A DNA stretch of 7,963 nucleotides, from contig JBCCFD010000383.1 in the NCBI GenBank assembly GCA_039029915.1, positions 1 to 7,963 of the forward strand, given 5' to 3'. Of this stretch, positions 1 through 6,572 are shown piece after piece (the stretch's first letter is position 1; every line of letters begins with the position of its first letter). The DNA comes from QQUD01 sp039029915 (GTDB lineage: Bacteria; Chloroflexota; Anaerolineae; Promineifilales; Promineifilaceae). Below the pieces are notes generated by a model. That model made no database searches, was not told where the DNA came from, and was given only the letters and a program-made list of their open reading frames with translations. A program made the translations under genes and the position numbers.

Positions 1-450
1 GAGATGGATCGACTAATTGGTTTAGAAATGGGGGCTGATGATTACATTAGCAAACCGTTTTCTCCGCGAGAAGTGGTTGCTCGCGTTCGAGCTGTCTTGC
101 GACGCACCAAAGGGAGCTTAGCGAGCACTGATCTGTTGCAAGCAGGGGCTTTGCAGCTTGATACCTCAGCCTATCGGGTTTGGCTGAACGGCACATTGAT
201 AGATTTGACTCAAACTGAATTTGAGCTACTGGCCACCCTAATGCGGCACAAAGGACACGTCTTAAACCGGACCCAACTGCTTGAAGCGGTACAGGGCATT
301 GCGCACGAAGAGTTTGAAAGAGCCGTTGACCAGCATATTAAAAATGTGCGTCGCAAGCTAAAGAAGGTCGCCGGGAATGTCGTAATAATCCAGACGATTT
401 ATGGTGTTGGATATCGGCTGGATGAGGTGGAGCTGCCTAATGCCCAATAG
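1..450 (+). CDS. OmpR/PhoB-family response regulator, C-terminal part (5' end outside window)
   Basis: The reading frame is open from base 1, so this is the last 149 residues of a longer protein. A full OmpR-type regulator has about 220 to 240 residues, so most of the receiver domain, including the phosphorylated Asp, is missing here. What remains is the end of the receiver, with the GADDYISKPF segment whose Lys (about residue 18 of the fragment) is the conserved switch lysine. A winged-helix DNA-binding domain follows at about residues 45-145. It has the transactivation-loop region around LTQTEFELLATL, a recognition helix around VDQHIKNVRRKL, and the C-terminal wing IYGVGYRL. Family knowledge says that such proteins bind promoter DNA as dimers when phosphorylated. 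The stop codon overlaps the start of the downstream kinase gene by 11 bp, so the two are almost certainly cognate and translationally coupled. The target genes cannot be told from this window. Confidence 0.95.
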   Translation, partial: EMDRLIGLEMGADDYISKPFSPREVVARVRAVLRRTKGSLASTDLLQAGALQLDTSAYRVWLNGTLIDLTQTEFELLATLMRHKGHVLNRTQLLEAVQGIAHEEFERAVDQHIKNVRRKLKKVAGNVVIIQTIYGVGYRLDEVELPNAQ

Positions 451-2125
451 ATTGAGAAAAATACGGCCGTTTCGAGCCATACGCCAGCGCTTAAATCTGA
501 AAAAACGAATTTCATTCTTGCGCTCAGAGGATAACCAGGTGCCTAAAGAAAAAAGCCCCATCACAGGAAAAAGAGCCAAGGTAGGGAAATTCTTGAGCTT
601 TGTGTGGGCTATCCTTAAACAGGTCTTCCGATTTTTGCAGGGAGCGTGGCGTCGGTTTCGCTGGGTAACCCGAAGCCTTTGGTTTAGACTCATGGGGGCG
701 TTTGCTGTGGTGATCCTGCTGATGCTCATTATCGTTTCCAGCGTCATTAGCAGCGTGACTTCAAGAGCCTTTAATCAATACGTGATTCAACGAAATCAGT
801 ATATTCAAGATGTGCTGCCCTCAATTGTTGAACCTGAGCTTCTAAATGGGTCGTACATTGAAATCCGTGGGGACCAGATTATTATTCAACAAAGGCGATT
901 TTTACCAGAGTCTCCTGAACTGCCTGAACGCCCCGAAATGCCGGAGCTGCCTGAAATGCCTGAAATGCCTGAAATACCGGAATTTCCAGAGATTCCAGTC
1001 ATTCCTGAACGACCCGAAGGTGTTGCCAGTGAAGAGATTGTCGCTTTGCCTACGCCTACTGTGTCAGTTCATCAATCAGTTTTTCCAGACGAGCCTGTTG
1101 ATGAAACGGCCGTATTCATCCAACAACCGGATGGACAGGTCATTTTAGAGGATGTGATCGAAATTCCACTTCTGGAATTATTAGCACCAACACTTCCTGA
1201 AGCAATCGGGCTTAACTTTTTGTCAGAGGTTCAGGATGCGGCCACAACGGCCGTTATTGCCGCTGGTGTCATGTCCCTGATCCTAGGCACCCTGCTCTTT
1301 CGCTACATCACCAAGCCGCTGTCCCAAATGCGTCACGCCTCCCAAGCGCTGGCGGCTGGCGACCTCAATGTCACAGTACCGGTGCGAACTCAAGATGAGC
1401 TGGGCAAGGTGGCTGAGGCTTTCAACCAAATGGCGACTGAAATTGGCAACCAAGAGCAAGCGCGACGGCAAATGGTGGCGGATGTTGCCCACGAATTGCG
1501 CACGCCATTAACCGTGATGAAAGCGAATCTGGAAGGGATGCTAGATGGCCTTTTGGAACCGAACCCAGGCGAACTCCAAGAGCTTCATGACGAGGTGCAA
1601 AGATTGTCGCGTCTTATTGACGATTTGCGTCTGTTGTCACTGGTTGACTCAGGGCAGCTATCGCTGTCTCGTCGACGGGCGGACGTTCGGGATGTGATTA
1701 CAACGGTTGTGTCACGACTCAGCCCTCTGGCTGAAGCAAACACGGTCAAGTTGGTTGATGATGTCCCCGCGAAGCCGATCCTACTGGCTATTGATGAGGA
1801 TCGGCTCCAGCAGGCGCTGGCTAATCTTGTGGCTAACGGCATACGACACACGCCGGAGGGAGGGCGCGTGCGGGTAACGGCCGTTGTTGAAAAACGGAAG
1901 GTGCATTTGTCGGTGATCGATAGCGGACCCGGCATCGCGGCCGAGGATTTGCCCCACGTCTTTGATCGCTTTTGGCGCGGGGATAAGTCCCGCAGTCGGC
2001 ACAGTGGCGGCTCTGGCTTAGGCTTGGCGATAGTGAAGCAGATTGCCGAACTGCATGATGGGGGCGTAACGGCCATTTCGCCCAACAACAGCGGGGCTAT
2101 CTTCACCATCTCGCTGCCAAACTAA
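440..2125 (+). CDS. Membrane sensor histidine kinase with Pro-Glu-x repeat sensor loop
   Basis: A 561-residue kinase that autophosphorylates on His and passes the phosphate to the overlapping upstream regulator. The ATG at 440 is chosen because GGAG lies 8 bp before it and it overlaps the regulator stop; an in-frame ATG at 401 lies deep in the regulator gene. Order of parts: a long, basic cytoplasmic N-terminus (1-83); membrane segment about 84-105; an extracytoplasmic loop 106-267 with a PEx repeat at 156-193; a second membrane segment about 268-290; HAMP about 288-340; HisKA with the H-box VAHELRTPL (His351); and the ATPase domain with N-box Asn462/Asn466, G1 DSGPGIA (494-500), F-box FDRFWRGD (508-515) and G2 GGSGLGLAI (523-531). 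All catalytic motifs are intact. The basic 83-residue extension before the first membrane helix is longer than usual. The gene holds four exact ACGGCCGT copies (463, 1106, 1247, 1877) and one near copy (2069). Confidence 0.95.
   Translation: MPNRLRKIRPFRAIRQRLNLKKRISFLRSEDNQVPKEKSPITGKRAKVGKFLSFVWAILKQVFRFLQGAWRRFRWVTRSLWFRLMGAFAVVILLMLIIVSSVISSVTSRAFNQYVIQRNQYIQDVLPSIVEPELLNGSYIEIRGDQIIIQQRRFLPESPELPERPEMPELPEMPEMPEIPEFPEIPVIPERPEGVASEEIVALPTPTVSVHQSVFPDEPVDETAVFIQQPDGQVILEDVIEIPLLELLAPTLPEAIGLNFLSEVQDAATTAVIAAGVMSLILGTLLFRYITKPLSQMRHASQALAAGDLNVTVPVRTQDELGKVAEAFNQMATEIGNQEQARRQMVADVAHELRTPLTVMKANLEGMLDGLLEPNPGELQELHDEVQRLSRLIDDLRLLSLVDSGQLSLSRRRADVRDVITTVVSRLSPLAEANTVKLVDDVPAKPILLAIDEDRLQQALANLVANGIRHTPEGGRVRVTAVVEKRKVHLSVIDSGPGIAAEDLPHVFDRFWRGDKSRSRHSGGSGLGLAIVKQIAELHDGGVTAISPNNSGAIFTISLPN
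905..1018 (+). repeat. Pro-Glu-x tripeptide repeat region in the kinase sensor loop
   Basis: Residues 156-193 of the kinase have proline at every third position, 13 times without a break. Glutamate follows 12 of the 13 prolines (the exception is Val187). The third residue is mostly hydrophobic (L, M, I, F), with Ser once and Arg twice. At DNA level the core is a 9-bp unit, GCCTGAAAT, repeated three times in tandem at 949-975, while the rest has diverged. A strict three-residue period fits a polyproline II helix with one acidic and one hydrophobic face. That structural reading is inference. Confidence 0.9.
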
Positions 2126-2167
2126 ACCGCCCGTCGACGAGTAGTATAGTCGGAATGCACATTTGAA

Positions 2168-2187
2168 TGGCCTGCCAAAGCAGGCCA
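2168..2187. terminator. Hairpin between convergent kinase and methyltransferase genes
   Basis: An 8-bp perfect stem, TGGCCTGC with GCAGGCCA, closes a 4-base loop. It lies 42 bp after the kinase stop and 30 bp after the methyltransferase stop on the other strand. Neither strand has a clear T-tract after it, so it may be a shared 3'-end hairpin rather than a strong intrinsic terminator. Confidence 0.5.
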
Positions 2188-2217
2188 CACAATTCCCGCG
2201 AACTTGATGAATGGCAA

Positions 2218-3063
2218 TCAACCTTTAGGTTTATTTTCAGCCATGTTTAAAAAATTGTTTCGATAAACCTCATACATCATCAAGCTTCCCGCCACACCGA
2301 GATTTAATGAATCTGCTTCCCCAACCATAGGAATACGTACCAGCTGACTGCAAATCGACTTTTCCCGATCGGATAACCCCTTTTTCTCTTCGCCAAGGAA
2401 GAGTAAAGTCCCCATAGAAAAGTTAAAATGATGAAAGTTTGAGTCCCCGTGGGGAGATGTGCCTATGATCTCAACATGAAATCTTTTGGCCCAGTGTTCT
2501 AGTTGGCTGATGTTGGTTCGTATAAACCGTTGTTTAAAAATGGCGCTCATTGATGCCCGAACGGTCCCCCAGGCGTATGGATCGACAGACGAGTTTAAGA
2601 TGATAAAACCAGCCCCACCAATCGCTTCAGAAGTGCGAATTAAGGTGCCAAAGTTACCGCTCGATTGAATCTTGCTTAATATGATCCAACACAGCCCCTC
2701 AGTTGGTGAGGCTTTTTGAAGCGGTGTCCATCGTTCCTGAACAATGGCGCCAATGCCAGATGCTCTGGGTGTCCGAGAGAATTGACGGAATTGCTCAGGT
2801 GAAAGATTAACAGTTGGCGTTCCCGTTCGACGGAGCTGGCGCACAAATTTCCGAGCCAGAGGCGCTGTTAATAGTTTGTTGCTGTGCACAATGGTTAGAA
2901 TTGAGAACCCATTCTCAACGGCTTGTATAAAGTTTCGGACACCTTCAACAAAAAAAGCACCGTGCCGATTCCGAAAGCGGTGGCTTGTTTGTAGTTTCTG
3001 GACGATATCGATTGTTGAGGTGGAATGATTGCACAGACGGCCAAGATTATTTTTATTGACCAT
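2218..3063 (-). CDS. SpoU/TrmH-family RNA 2'-O-ribose methyltransferase
   Basis: A 281-residue SPOUT-class enzyme expected to transfer a methyl group from S-adenosylmethionine to a ribose 2'-OH in tRNA or rRNA. The N-terminal third (about 36-110, starting FFVEGVRN) resembles the substrate-binding domain of this family. The catalytic part has all three family motifs: motif 1 at about 134-149 (SSGNFGTLIRTSEAIG, with Asn137 and Arg143), motif 2 GEEKKGLS (224-231), and motif 3 at about 244-264, including IPMVGEADSLNLGVAGS and then MMYE, which form the knotted cofactor site. Length is normal or slightly long. The target nucleotide cannot be read from sequence. GGAGG abuts the ATG with no spacer, which is odd for a ribosome-binding site, but no better in-frame start is evident. 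It contains no ACGGCCGT motif. It stands alone, convergent with the kinase and divergent from the GyrI-like gene. Confidence 0.92.
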   Translation of the reverse strand: MVNKNNLGRLCNHSTSTIDIVQKLQTSHRFRNRHGAFFVEGVRNFIQAVENGFSILTIVHSNKLLTAPLARKFVRQLRRTGTPTVNLSPEQFRQFSRTPRASGIGAIVQERWTPLQKASPTEGLCWIILSKIQSSGNFGTLIRTSEAIGGAGFIILNSSVDPYAWGTVRASMSAIFKQRFIRTNISQLEHWAKRFHVEIIGTSPHGDSNFHHFNFSMGTLLFLGEEKKGLSDREKSICSQLVRIPMVGEADSLNLGVAGSLMMYEVYRNNFLNMAENKPKG

Positions 3064-3336
3064 CCTCCACTTTGATTTGATTCTGACTATTTATTTGTTG
3101 TTGTATTTTTATCATAGGGGCGCGATGTTTATTTGCATCGCAAATTTGATTTTTTTATCATTTATGTGCTTCGATTCACGATAAACTATGAAGGCAAATG
3201 AGCGTATGCCTATATCTTAAATCAGGCGGATTAAAAAAGAAAGCGGAAATTAAGTGTTCACCTCACGCTACTTGGTATGAAAACCTCAATGCACCGTAGG
3301 CGATTGCAAATGTTAATCATTGAAATGGAAGGGATG
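3064..3336. promoter_or_regulatory. Divergent intergenic region with inverted and direct repeats
   Basis: This A+T-rich stretch must hold the promoters of the methyltransferase (left) and the GyrI-like gene (right). An inverted repeat, GCGATG ... CATCGC, lies at 3122-3127 and 3136-3141 with an 8-base spacer. Two identical 10-mers, TTTTTATCAT, flank it at 3106-3115 and 3152-3161. These could be an operator or part of overlapping promoters. I could not assign convincing -35 and -10 boxes. The reading frame of the GyrI-like gene stays open back to an ATG at 3277, but no ribosome-binding site supports that earlier start. Confidence 0.4.
3327..3333 (+). promoter_or_regulatory. Ribosome-binding site deciding the GyrI-like start
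   Basis: GGAAGGG lies just before the tandem ATGs at 3334 and 3337. None of the earlier in-frame ATGs (3277, 3289, 3310, 3325) has a purine-rich site at proper distance, so translation most likely begins at 3334 or 3337. Confidence 0.5.
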
Positions 3337-3798
3337 ATGTCAAATTATGCTGTTGTTTTAAAAACCACTGAACCGGTCTTGGTTGCCAGTCGGCGGATCA
3401 CCATCACTGAAAATAATGAGTATCCAGTTGGATTGCCTGAGGCATTTAAAGAAACGCACAAGTATGTTCAGAAACATGGCAAACAAGCTGGCCCTGCGAT
3501 AGCAGTTTGGCACACACCTGTGGATGCGACTGTGGAAGACGTTGAAGCGACGTTTCCTATTGAGACGCCAATTGTGGAATCTGAGCGGATTAAAGTACAT
3601 GAGTTACCGGGTGAGCAGGTTGCATCTGTGCTGTTTAAAGGCAAGATGGATCACTTTATGCAGGGAGTCGATGCGGTGCTGAAGTGGATTGAGGCGAATC
3701 ATTACACAAAGAATGGGCCATTCCGAGAGGTATATCATGATTTCACCAATATGGATAATGTCGCCATTGAGATTCAATTTCCAGTAGAAAAGCTGTAA
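3337..3798 (+). CDS. Stand-alone GyrI-like small-molecule-binding protein
   Basis: A 153-residue protein that is essentially one GyrI-like (AraC effector-binding type) domain. Signs are the opening strand YAVVLKTTEPVLVASRR, the middle segment GPAIAVWHTP, an acidic strand with ETPIVESERIKVHELPGEQVASVLFKG (positions about 88-114), and the typical end of the family, with FREVYHDF followed by VAIEIQFPV. Family knowledge: these domains bind small hydrophobic or cationic ligands. Some act as drug sensors, some inhibit gyrase, and some stand-alone members hydrolyse cyclopropanoid toxins. No DNA-binding domain is attached, so a ligand-sequestering or detoxifying role is possible but unproven. The frame extends 20 residues upstream to 3277, but the extra sequence looks non-homologous and lacks a ribosome-binding site. 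The gene is convergent with brnT, 60 bp away. Confidence 0.85.
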   Translation: MSNYAVVLKTTEPVLVASRRITITENNEYPVGLPEAFKETHKYVQKHGKQAGPAIAVWHTPVDATVEDVEATFPIETPIVESERIKVHELPGEQVASVLFKGKMDHFMQGVDAVLKWIEANHYTKNGPFREVYHDFTNMDNVAIEIQFPVEKL

Positions 3799-3858
3799 CA
3801 ACTTCTAAAGAGAAAAAGCATTTCTGTCTGAGGCCCTTCTTCTCAATAGTAAAGGTCA

Positions 3859-4137
3859 TTAATGGTTTTGGAACGATTTGAGACAGAGCACCTCTTCGTA
3901 TTTAGTCGCTTTTCGCATTGAAATAATGCGATAGTAAGAGCCATCAATTGTGTGCGCGATGACAACAAACTTGTCGTGGAGTAAGCCTATGGTAATAAAT
4001 CGTTGTTCACGGTAATCAAACCGTTCATCCTTAGACGTTAATGGAAGCCCCCCGAAAACGATATGTGCATCCTTAAAGTCAAGGCGATGTTTTTTTAAAT
4101 TTTGGTTTCGTTTTTCCTCATCCCAACTAAATACCAT
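3859..4137 (-). CDS. brnT: BrnT-family (DUF497) type II toxin, without recognisable antitoxin
   Basis: A 92-residue protein with the BrnT pattern: FSWDEEKRNQNLKKHRLDF near the start (3-21), the central DERFDYREQRF ... IGL (37-52), and YYRIISMRKATKYE near the end (68-81). BrnT toxins have a RelE-like fold and cut RNA to stop translation. Length matches the family (about 90). Normally a brnA antitoxin gene with a ribbon-helix-helix C-terminus follows at once. Here the next gene on this strand would have to fit in the 60 bp before the oppositely oriented GyrI-like gene. The only overlapping frame, starting in a TAATG junction at 3859, gives 38 residues with no BrnA likeness. No antitoxin frame is seen upstream either. 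No strong ribosome-binding site precedes the ATG. It may be a decayed module or one neutralised from elsewhere in the genome. Confidence 0.85.
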   Translation of the reverse strand: MVFSWDEEKRNQNLKKHRLDFKDAHIVFGGLPLTSKDERFDYREQRFITIGLLHDKFVVIAHTIDGSYYRIISMRKATKYEEVLCLKSFQNH

Positions 4138-4270
4138 GTGTCTATTATGACTTCTTTTCCAAAGTTTTTAAATATTTTTTTTGAAAAAAAATCAAATTAC
4201 CTGCGCAACGAAGTTTTATGTACATAATAAAGGATTATCTAAGATATAAGCTGTTAGGATTTCCCATCCG
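4138..4270. other. A+T-rich spacer with a T8-G-A8 palindrome
   Basis: This 133-bp gap between the DUF6265 and brnT genes is strongly A+T-rich. It has a perfect T8 and A8 pair around one G at 4175-4191. It probably holds the brnT promoter; the tracts could bend DNA or act as an UP-like element. No clear terminator follows the DUF6265 stop. Confidence 0.35.
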
Positions 4271-4708
4271 TCACCCCTTTGAAAATTGCAGCGTAAATCT
4301 ACGCCCTGCTTCTCCAGAAACTGTGACTAGTAGAGAATTTGTCGATTCGAGAACATATTCAAGTCGCTTGGGAAAATCGTGATTTAAATTTTCAAAAGTA
4401 GCATTGTTTGCTGACCCCGAAACAAGCTTGAAAGATACGGGGAATTCATTTTCGTCGATCTTGGCAATGTAAAAAATTTCCTCAGACATTTTGGTGAGGA
4501 GCAGGGATTCTGAGAATCGAATTTGTTGACCATCCATAGTGAACGAAAGCCCACGACCTGCAAAAACATCCCTGTCAGCTTCGCGCCAAATTTCTTGGCT
4601 AGGCCCCCTGTTCGTGTGGCGCGTCCATGTGCCCAGTAGCCATCGGAGATCGTTTAGGCCGAGGGATTTTTCATTTTTATTGGTGTCAGAACTATTCTGC
4701 CTTTGCAT
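4271..4708 (-). CDS. DUF6265-type lipocalin-like protein of unknown function
   Basis: A 145-residue protein that matches DUF6265 by its motifs. It has WLLGTW at 23-28, EIWREADRDVFAGRGLSF at 39-56 (the family's 'W ... G G' core), then FYIAKIDENEFPVSFKLV, and the signature FENLNHDFPKRLEY at 105-118. The run of short strands suggests a small beta barrel. Family members often carry a signal peptide, but this one starts with a polar, Lys/Asn-rich stretch and has none, so it is probably cytoplasmic. GAGGT lies 6 bp before the ATG, which supports the start. The gene begins 25 bp after the metallophosphoesterase stop on the same strand, so the two are likely one operon. No enzyme residues can be named, and the biochemical role of the family is not known to me. 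Confidence 0.78.
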   Translation of the reverse strand: MQRQNSSDTNKNEKSLGLNDLRWLLGTWTRHTNRGPSQEIWREADRDVFAGRGLSFTMDGQQIRFSESLLLTKMSEEIFYIAKIDENEFPVSFKLVSGSANNATFENLNHDFPKRLEYVLESTNSLLVTVSGEAGRRFTLQFSKG

Positions 4709-4733
4709 TGAATGACCTCATCATTTTGCAAGC

Positions 4734-5810
4734 TTAGAGCTGTACGGGCTTGGATAACGTTAATCGACGCTCAGCTGGCTTGTACCATCCTACTGGTGCG
4801 TATTGATCGGTGTGTAAATAACATTCGACGAGAATTTCATTGCTGCCATCAATCAAGGTTAGGCGACGGCTCATGGGAACCACGGTGCGTTTAACGTGCC
4901 AGCGCGTTAAGGCGCCCACATTCATAAACCACGTGCCCCACTTTTGTTCAATGTGAGTCCGATTTCCATAATTGTCATCAGGATTGGTGTGGGTGTGCCC
5001 CCCTAGCCAGACTGAGATGGCGCTAGGATTGTTGGCTAAATAGGATTCAAAAGCACCTGAGTCTTCTTGTCCACCGACCCAATAGAGGTAGGAGGCCCCT
5101 TGGGGGGTGCCTTCGGGGTAGTAGCCGTGGTAATGGGTGCGCCAGTTGCCGTTTTCGTCTTTTCGCATGCCCTCCCATTCCCCTGAGGCAACGGTTGTAT
5201 TTTTGAGCATGTAATGATGAACGGAAACAATGATTTTGTCAGAATTCGCCTGAATCATTTCTTGCCACCAGGTAAATGTTTCTGCTGAAACGACGCCTCC
5301 GGGGTTGCCGCCCAAGGTGCCACGGCCGATTTTCTGCGAAGGCTCATTCCGGTCGCTCATCATCAAAAAGAGCAGGTTGCCGACCTCAAAAGAGTAGCGT
5401 TCCCAAGTGCCCGTGATGGGATACGGCCGTTTGCTTGAATCAACTTTAGAAAATTGGGGAAATTCACCAAGCGGATCGACCCACTTCTGCCACCACCACG
5501 CGTCTGGTTCATCGAGACCGCTCCGGTCGTGATTGCCGCAAACGCTGTAGATTGATTCCCGAGCATGAAACTGCAGTGCCTCTAGTTGACGCACAACCTC
5601 TGCCCCTTCATCGTCATCTGGTACCTCATGACCACCGGACATGTCGCCAATATCAATGGCGAAGTCCCACTCGAATGGTGGCGAATGCTCAGTGCCAACC
5701 TCGGTCTGTTGGATGGCATCGATGAGACTGAAACGGCCGTGTTTCAAATCCGTCCCCACGTGGGCATCCCCAAATGCCCAAATGCGTAATTTTTGCTGTG
5801 TTTGAGTCAT
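4734..5810 (-). CDS. Calcineurin-like metallophosphoesterase, cytoplasmic
   Basis: A 358-residue protein with the five blocks of the calcineurin-like phosphoesterase fold: GDAHVG (Asp15, His17), GDMSGG (Asp56), GNHD (Asn93, His94), VHHY (His198, His199) and GGHTHT (His272, His274). These hold a two-metal centre that cleaves phosphomono- or phosphodiesters. The complete set predicts an active enzyme. It has no signal peptide and no membrane segment. The substrate cannot be read from sequence. Inserted, Trp-rich segments (around 105-112 and 180-183) and a C-terminal extension of about 60 residues after the last metal block set it apart from minimal members. The start at 5810 has only a weak upstream purine site. 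It is the first gene of a probable operon with the DUF6265 gene. Exact ACGGCCGT copies lie inside it at 5423 and 5733, in two different reading frames. Confidence 0.9.
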   Translation of the reverse strand: MTQTQQKLRIWAFGDAHVGTDLKHGRFSLIDAIQQTEVGTEHSPPFEWDFAIDIGDMSGGHEVPDDDEGAEVVRQLEALQFHARESIYSVCGNHDRSGLDEPDAWWWQKWVDPLGEFPQFSKVDSSKRPYPITGTWERYSFEVGNLLFLMMSDRNEPSQKIGRGTLGGNPGGVVSAETFTWWQEMIQANSDKIIVSVHHYMLKNTTVASGEWEGMRKDENGNWRTHYHGYYPEGTPQGASYLYWVGGQEDSGAFESYLANNPSAISVWLGGHTHTNPDDNYGNRTHIEQKWGTWFMNVGALTRWHVKRTVVPMSRRLTLIDGSNEILVECYLHTDQYAPVGWYKPAERRLTLSKPVQL

Positions 5811-5910
5811 AAGTGCTTTTGATTTTCCTATTAAATTGATAAAAGCTGTTGTCTTTGTTCACTTGATAAATGTTTCATTCTAGCTGTTTTTGCTAATGGA
5901 TTTGAGGCTG

Positions 5911-5928
5911 GGAAAACGGCCGTTTTCC
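5911..5928. repeat. Perfect 18-bp palindrome carrying the ACGGCCGT motif
   Basis: GGAAAACGGCCGTTTTCC is fully self-complementary and stands 100 bp upstream of the metallophosphoesterase start. It is the longest perfect version of the dispersed motif in the window. It could be a protein-binding site or simply an intergenic copy of the genome motif; there is no T-tract suggesting a terminator. Confidence 0.85.
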
Positions 5929-6096
5929 AATAATTGTCCGTTCGAACTTCCTACAAGTCGCTTGGCTAGACGCTGGTTAGTGCCTGAAGAGAAGACCTTA
6001 CGTGTAAATAAACTAAAATACCGAAGTCCTTAATTTGCTCATCTTTTATGGTATGTTACCAGTATATCCCCCCTGATAGCTTTGGCGAAAGGGTGC

Positions 6097-6129
6097 GAGG
6101 CCGTCCAATTGGGCGGCTTCTGTGTTTTA
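6097..6129 (+). terminator. Terminator-like hairpin with no gene before it
   Basis: GAGGCCGTCC and GGGCGGCTTC pair over 10 bp (two G-U pairs) around an AATT loop, followed by TGTGTTTTA. The shape is that of a rho-independent terminator on the plus strand, yet no plus-strand gene ends upstream within the window back to the GyrI-like gene. The opposite strand has no T-tract. Confidence 0.5.
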
Positions 6130-6235
6130 GGTGGTCAGTTTTGAAAGCAAATATTTACATGAGGTGGCGGTTGTGGTGTCAAATGATTCAGATTTGCTTT
6201 TGCCAATTCAGTTTGTCAAAAAATAGTTAGGGAAA

Positions 6236-6394
6236 ATGACTGGGATTCTTAACCAACAACGGAACCCCAGCAAAGTGCTGACGGCAAATGTTGACTTTGT
6301 AAAAAATATCCGCAAAGGTGTTCTTTCAAAAAGCCAATTTCCTAAAAATTTGTCTGATTCGAAAGGGTCATTTAAAAAGCCAAAATTGTGGTAG
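6236..6394 (+). CDS. Possible 52-residue basic small protein or gene remnant
   Basis: A short frame starts at an ATG with AGGGA just before it (6229-6233). The product is Lys/Ser-rich (ending KGSFKKPKLW), with no membrane segment or known motif. Immediately after, another plus-strand frame (from 6388, beginning VVEGETAVYQKP) reads as protein-like for about 30 residues. The two could be pieces of one gene broken by a frameshift. No homologue is recognised. It may equally be chance. Confidence 0.2.
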   Translation: MTGILNQQRNPSKVLTANVDFVKNIRKGVLSKSQFPKNLSDSKGSFKKPKLW

Positions 6395-6400
6395 AAGGGG

Positions 6401-6413
6401 AAACTGCCGTTTA
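6401..6413. repeat. Decayed copy of the ACGGCCGT motif
   Basis: AAACTGCCGTTTA differs by one base from the AAACGGCCGTTT form seen elsewhere in the window. It lies in the suspected gene remnant, as expected for a site no longer maintained. Confidence 0.4.
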
Positions 6414-6535
6414 CCAAAAACCTGATTCAGAAAACATGAATGGGGCTTTTGGGGAAGGATTTGTGGTTTCCAAAACTAAACACAGATGCCAATGCCATTT
6501 AGTATATTTCGCTTCTTTTTTAAGACTTTTAGATT

Positions 6536-6572
6536 TTACGCAGTTGAATGGAAAATTTTACCAAATGCGTAA
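6536..6572 (-). terminator. Inverted repeat after the HEPN gene stop
   Basis: TTACGCA and TGCGTAA form a 7-bp stem. Inside lie a TGG/CCA pair and a self-complementary AAAATTTT core. It starts 10 bp beyond the stop of the minus-strand HEPN gene. A clear U-tract is missing, so it is at best a weak terminator or a 3' stabilising hairpin. Confidence 0.35.

Noticed and set aside
358..747. 129-codon minus-strand frame across the regulator-kinase junction
   Set aside because: Antisense to two well-supported genes, with no motif and no ribosome-binding site of note.
846..1148. 100-codon plus-strand frame with CLKCLKC repeats
   Set aside because: It is the kinase PEx repeat read in another frame; the Cys repeats are a by-product of the repeated DNA.
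1585..2109. 174-codon minus-strand frame inside the kinase gene
   Set aside because: It lies antisense to the conserved catalytic domains of the kinase; its Arg/Ser-rich product has no motif and the kinase is clearly the real gene.
3277..3336. Upstream extension of the GyrI-like gene by 20 residues
   Set aside because: The added residues do not look like the family and none of their ATGs has a ribosome-binding site; the site at 3327-3333 favours the later start.
5930..6129. Known riboswitch (c-di-GMP, TPP, SAM, cobalamin, fluoride and others) in the gene-poor region
   Set aside because: The conserved core sequences of these classes are not present, and no plus-strand gene follows closely.
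6208..6417. 69-codon minus-strand frame in the gene-poor region
   Set aside because: No motif, poor start and antisense to a slightly better supported small frame; probably chance.
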